Shown here: positions 61,078-64,000 of the stretch, piece after piece | How the letters are laid out: every line of letters begins with the position of its first letter | Numbering within the stretch: the first letter of the stretch is position 1 | DNA from: Eubacterium nodatum ATCC 33099 | GTDB lineage: Bacteria; Bacillota; Clostridia; Peptostreptococcales; Anaerovoracaceae | DNA length: 64,000 bases | Assembly: GCA_000510425.1 (NCBI GenBank) | Contig: AZKM01000018.1 | Coordinates: 1-64,000, forward strand | Reading direction: 5' to 3' | The notes under the pieces: generated by a model | What the model saw: only the letters and a program-made list of their open reading frames with translations | What the model was told of the DNA's origin: nothing | The model's database searches: none | Translations under genes and position numbers: made by a program

Positions 61078-62826
61078 CTACCCCCCTAATTTCCATCCGA
61101 TTGCCTTTTCACGAATTTCTACAAAGCGTCGGTAAAGTCCTTCTTGCTGTATAAGCTCCTGATGTTTTCCACTTTGCACAATCCGTCCGTCCTCGAGAAC
61201 AAGAATTTGATCTGCTCCCCGCACCGTATTCAGCCTATGAGCAATCATAAGAAGCGTCTTATTTTTTGTCAGCTCCGAAATCGCATGCTGCAGTTCCCGT
61301 TCATTTTCAGGATCTATACTTGATGTAGCTTCATCTAAAATTACTATAGGCGCATCCTTCAAAATCGCCCTCGCAATAGAGATTCGCTGCTTCTCGCCAC
61401 CAGAAAGGGTTGCTCCTCCTTCTCCAATTTTTGTTTGATATCCGTCGGGAAGTGCGGATATGAAATCGTGACAGCATGCTTTCCTAGCCGCCGAAATCAT
61501 CTCTTCTTTTGTTGCCTGCGGCTTTCCGAAAAGAATATTATTTTCGATTGTATCCTCAAAAAGATATATCTTTTGAAATACAATGGAAAAATTCTTAAGA
61601 AGACTGTCGCAGGTATAGTCCTTCACATTGATGCCCCCTAAGAGGATTTCACCTGCTTTTACATCCCAGAAGCGTGCAATTAAGCTGCAAAGAGTTGTTT
61701 TACCGGAACCCGAAGGCCCTACAATTGCGCAGCTTGTCCCCTGAGGAACTGAAAAGCTCACATCGTGGATGACTTCCTTTTCATCATATGCAAAGGAGAT
61801 GTTTGAAATGGTAAGGTCATAAGCTTTTGGGGTAAGGTCCGTTCCATTTTCGTCCAGAAGTGGCATTTTCGATATGGTTTCCAATCTGTCCAAAGAAGCA
61901 TCCACAACTCTTGTAACAGCAGCCGTACTTCCTGCAAGCTCCACAGTCGTGTAAATCATAAAGCTTGCGACGATGAGAAGCAGGCACTTTTCAGGAGTTG
62001 TTTCTCCTTCCATGAGCAGATACGGCGTGGTAACAAGGATCGCAAATCTGGCAAATTTGAATATCATCTGAAATACAGCCGCCAAACCGGAAAAAACTTT
62101 TTCTAACGCAATGTTTGCCTCTGCACTTTCACTGATAGCAGAATCTACGGATTTATCTGAACGATCTGCAAGTCCGAATGCCTTTACCACAGTCATGCCC
62201 TGTATATATTCTAAAATGCCTGTAACAAGCCCGGCTTGTGCAGCCTGCCTGCGAGGAGAATATTTCACGCCGGCTTTTTGTGTTTTTGCGTACACACAAA
62301 GAGAAAGAAAAAGCCCTATGAACATTAAAACTCCAATTTTCCATTCATAAAACAAAAGCCATATCCCTATCACTACGGCATGTATGAATCCTCCTGCAAC
62401 CGCTTCCATAACATTGACCGCACTAGTTTCCAGATCTCCCAGCGTGGTGGTAACTGCCGCTGTAATATCTCCAAGCCTATGCTCGTTAAAATATCCCATA
62501 GGTACACGCTTCAATTTTTCTCCGAGTTCCATTCGCCATTTGGAACACATGGAAAAACTTCCAAGAGTTCTTTTTACAGAGGAAAGATTCGTAAAGAGAA
62601 TGCGCCCTAAAATACTTAAAAGCATAATTCCAAAGGATACCCATATCGTTTTAGCCGGCATGTGTCCGTTTGAAAAAGAGCACCAGATTCCATTCAGGAC
62701 GGTAAGCACAGCCATAATAGGAAGCATCTCAAATACAGAATTGCACATATGAAAGATAAACGACAAAATCAATTTTTTTCTCTCCGCCGCGGAAAAATCC
62801 AAAAGACGTTTGAACATGTGAATCAT
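61078..62826 (-). CDS. ABC transporter, fused membrane and ATPase domains (second of a pair)
   Basis: 582 aa half-transporter. Six TM helices (1-~310) are followed by an ATPase domain with GPSGSGKTT, LSGGEKQR, VILDEATSSIDPENE and AHR. It overlaps the partner gene by 4 bp, so the two likely form a heterodimer. The D-loop SSIDPENE resembles that of the YbtPQ/IrtAB group of ABC-exporter-fold siderophore importers, so uptake rather than export is possible. Confidence 0.92.
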   Translation of the reverse strand: MIHMFKRLLDFSAAERKKLILSFIFHMCNSVFEMLPIMAVLTVLNGIWCSFSNGHMPAKTIWVSFGIMLLSILGRILFTNLSSVKRTLGSFSMCSKWRMELGEKLKRVPMGYFNEHRLGDITAAVTTTLGDLETSAVNVMEAVAGGFIHAVVIGIWLLFYEWKIGVLMFIGLFLSLCVYAKTQKAGVKYSPRRQAAQAGLVTGILEYIQGMTVVKAFGLADRSDKSVDSAISESAEANIALEKVFSGLAAVFQMIFKFARFAILVTTPYLLMEGETTPEKCLLLIVASFMIYTTVELAGSTAAVTRVVDASLDRLETISKMPLLDENGTDLTPKAYDLTISNISFAYDEKEVIHDVSFSVPQGTSCAIVGPSGSGKTTLCSLIARFWDVKAGEILLGGINVKDYTCDSLLKNFSIVFQKIYLFEDTIENNILFGKPQATKEEMISAARKACCHDFISALPDGYQTKIGEGGATLSGGEKQRISIARAILKDAPIVILDEATSSIDPENERELQHAISELTKNKTLLMIAHRLNTVRGADQILVLEDGRIVQSGKHQELIQQEGLYRRFVEIREKAIGWKLGG

Positions 62827-64000
62827 ACTGACACCTCCTTCATATCAAGTGTGTTAATATGTGCATTCCAAAGTTCTCTGTAAAGGCTGCAATTTTCAAT
62901 CAGCTCCGCATGTTTCCCTTCAGCTTCTATATTCCCTTCATTCATAACGATGATTTTATCGGCTGATGTAATGGTAGAAAGGCGGTGTGCAATTACAATC
63001 AGTGTTTTCCCTTCCACAAGTTCACTTATCGAATTCTGAATGACCGATTCATTTTCGGGGTCTGTAAATGCCGTAGCTTCATCTAAAATAACTACAGGAC
63101 TATTCTTTATCATGGCTCTTGCAATAGCGATACGCTGCTTCTCTCCGCCGGAAAGATTGCTTCCGCTGTCTCCCACGACGGTATCGTAGCCATTTGGAAG
63201 TGACATAATAAAATCATGGCATGCCGCTTTTTTCGCTGCATTTTCAATTTCGCTGTTCGAAGCATCAAGTTTTCCTATTCTTATATTTTCCCGTATAGAA
63301 AGGTGAAACAGATAATTGTCCTGAGAAACATACGCAATATGTTCCATAGTCTGCGAAAGAGGTATTTTTTGCATATCAATACCTCCTATTTTCACGGTTC
63401 CGCTTCCTGCATTCCAGAAAGATGCAATAAGTCTTGCGATAGTTGACTTGCCTGATCCCGACGGTCCTACAAAAGCGGTCATTTCATTTTCGTAAGCTGT
63501 AAATGAAATATCATGTAAAACCTCTGTATCTTTGTAAGAGAAGGATACACCGGAAAATTCTATTTTTTCTCTGTCCAGTCGCACTCGTTTCTCCGGGCGT
63601 TTCATCTCTTCCGTATCTAAAAGCTTTCCTATTTCTTTCACTGTGGCATCCACCATAGCAAGACTGTCTGTATATCGTAATGCCTGAATAAGCGGAGTAA
63701 TAAGACCTAAAGACAAAATAATGCAGGATATAAAACTGCCCGCGCCTATGCTTCCGTCGATATAAAAGAAACTTCCGACAGGAAGGACTCCGATTAAACT
63801 GGAAGGTGCGATTGCAATACCCGCCGCATAATATGGATTTGTCTTTTTGAACCATTCCGATTTAGAGGCTTCACTCTCTTTCACCGCTTCTGCATACTTG
63901 CGGTAAGAATCACTGCTTTGGTTAAAAGCTTTGACTACTTCTATTCCCCCTATATATTCAACTGTAGTGGCATCCATAGCTTTAGCAGCCTTAATTACTC
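62823..64000 (-). CDS. ABC transporter, fused membrane and ATPase domains (partial, first of a pair)
   Basis: The frame is open to the right edge; the visible ~392 residues start inside the membrane domain (AAKAMDATTVEYIGGIEVVKAF). The ATPase domain has GPSGSGKST, LSGGEKQR, VILDEATAFTDPENE and AHR. The TDPENE D-loop again recalls the YbtPQ/IrtAB group. The N-terminal part lies outside the window. Confidence 0.92.
   Translation of the reverse strand, partial: VIKAAKAMDATTVEYIGGIEVVKAFNQSSDSYRKYAEAVKESEASKSEWFKKTNPYYAAGIAIAPSSLIGVLPVGSFFYIDGSIGAGSFISCIILSLGLITPLIQALRYTDSLAMVDATVKEIGKLLDTEEMKRPEKRVRLDREKIEFSGVSFSYKDTEVLHDISFTAYENEMTAFVGPSGSGKSTIARLIASFWNAGSGTVKIGGIDMQKIPLSQTMEHIAYVSQDNYLFHLSIRENIRIGKLDASNSEIENAAKKAACHDFIMSLPNGYDTVVGDSGSNLSGGEKQRIAIARAMIKNSPVVILDEATAFTDPENESVIQNSISELVEGKTLIVIAHRLSTITSADKIIVMNEGNIEAEGKHAELIENCSLYRELWNAHINTLDMKEVSV

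Overview
The window looks like chromosome of a low-GC anaerobic Firmicute of the class Clostridia. Supporting signs are a complete SCIFF peptide/maturase pair (a clostridial hallmark), ECF vitamin transporters, superoxide reductase instead of superoxide dismutase, and a nearly complete lysine fermentation locus. A lysine-fermenting member of the Peptostreptococcales/Family XIII type is a reasonable guess, but the species cannot be fixed from the sequence. Almost all genes from 3.7 kb onward lie on the minus strand, so replication probably passes from right to left.

Layout. 1-7 kb: a cut-off gene, an unknown 399-aa protein, an intergenic cluster of DnaA boxes, an alanyl-tRNA editing protein, tRNA-Thr with tuf, desulfoferrodoxin and a frameshifted threonine aldolase. 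7-11 kb: nucleoside kinase, YdbC-like DNA-binding protein, phosphoesterase and exonuclease III. 11-22.8 kb: a metal region with a CopZ-like HMA protein, an ABC pair, flavodoxin/DUF3793/DUF2325, a P1B-type ATPase with a small membrane partner, feoA-feoA-feoB with two tiny membrane proteins, and a DtxR-type regulator. 23-28 kb: tRNA-Gly, aminotransferase, trmB and ecfA1-ecfA2-ecfT. 28-30 kb: a sortase-type CnaB surface adhesin.

30-47.4 kb is the metabolic core. Genes for 3-hydroxyacyl-CoA dehydrogenase, a GntP permease and 3-hydroxybutyrate dehydrogenase sit behind a clear sigma-54 promoter, next to a PAS-AAA+ enhancer-binding protein. An acetoacetate-type CoA-transferase (atoDA) follows, then kamE-kamD-kamC-kamB-kamA-kdd and the divergent kal. 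The kam/kdd/kal part is controlled, I infer, by an unusual regulator. Its sensor half is a degenerate copy of the pathway enzyme Kdd, its AAA+ half lacks the sigma-54-contacting GAFTGA loop, and a repeated inverted motif (CGAAC-N8-GTTCGCA) lies upstream of sigma-70-type promoters on both sides of its gene. The step catalysed by Kce is not encoded here.

47.5-49.1 kb is a degenerate accessory patch: terminal-repeat-like motifs of an insertion element, a two-gene small-peptide unit, a dead group II intron tail and a long hairpin. 49-55 kb holds rluB, scfB-scfA, gatD-murT (GatD lacks both catalytic residues) and an ATP-grasp protein. 55-64 kb is one tight minus-strand operon: two half-size ABC transporters, an ATC-hydrolase-like protein, a methyltransferase, a complete ECF-type transporter and a membrane-anchored serine hydrolase. 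It continues past the right edge.
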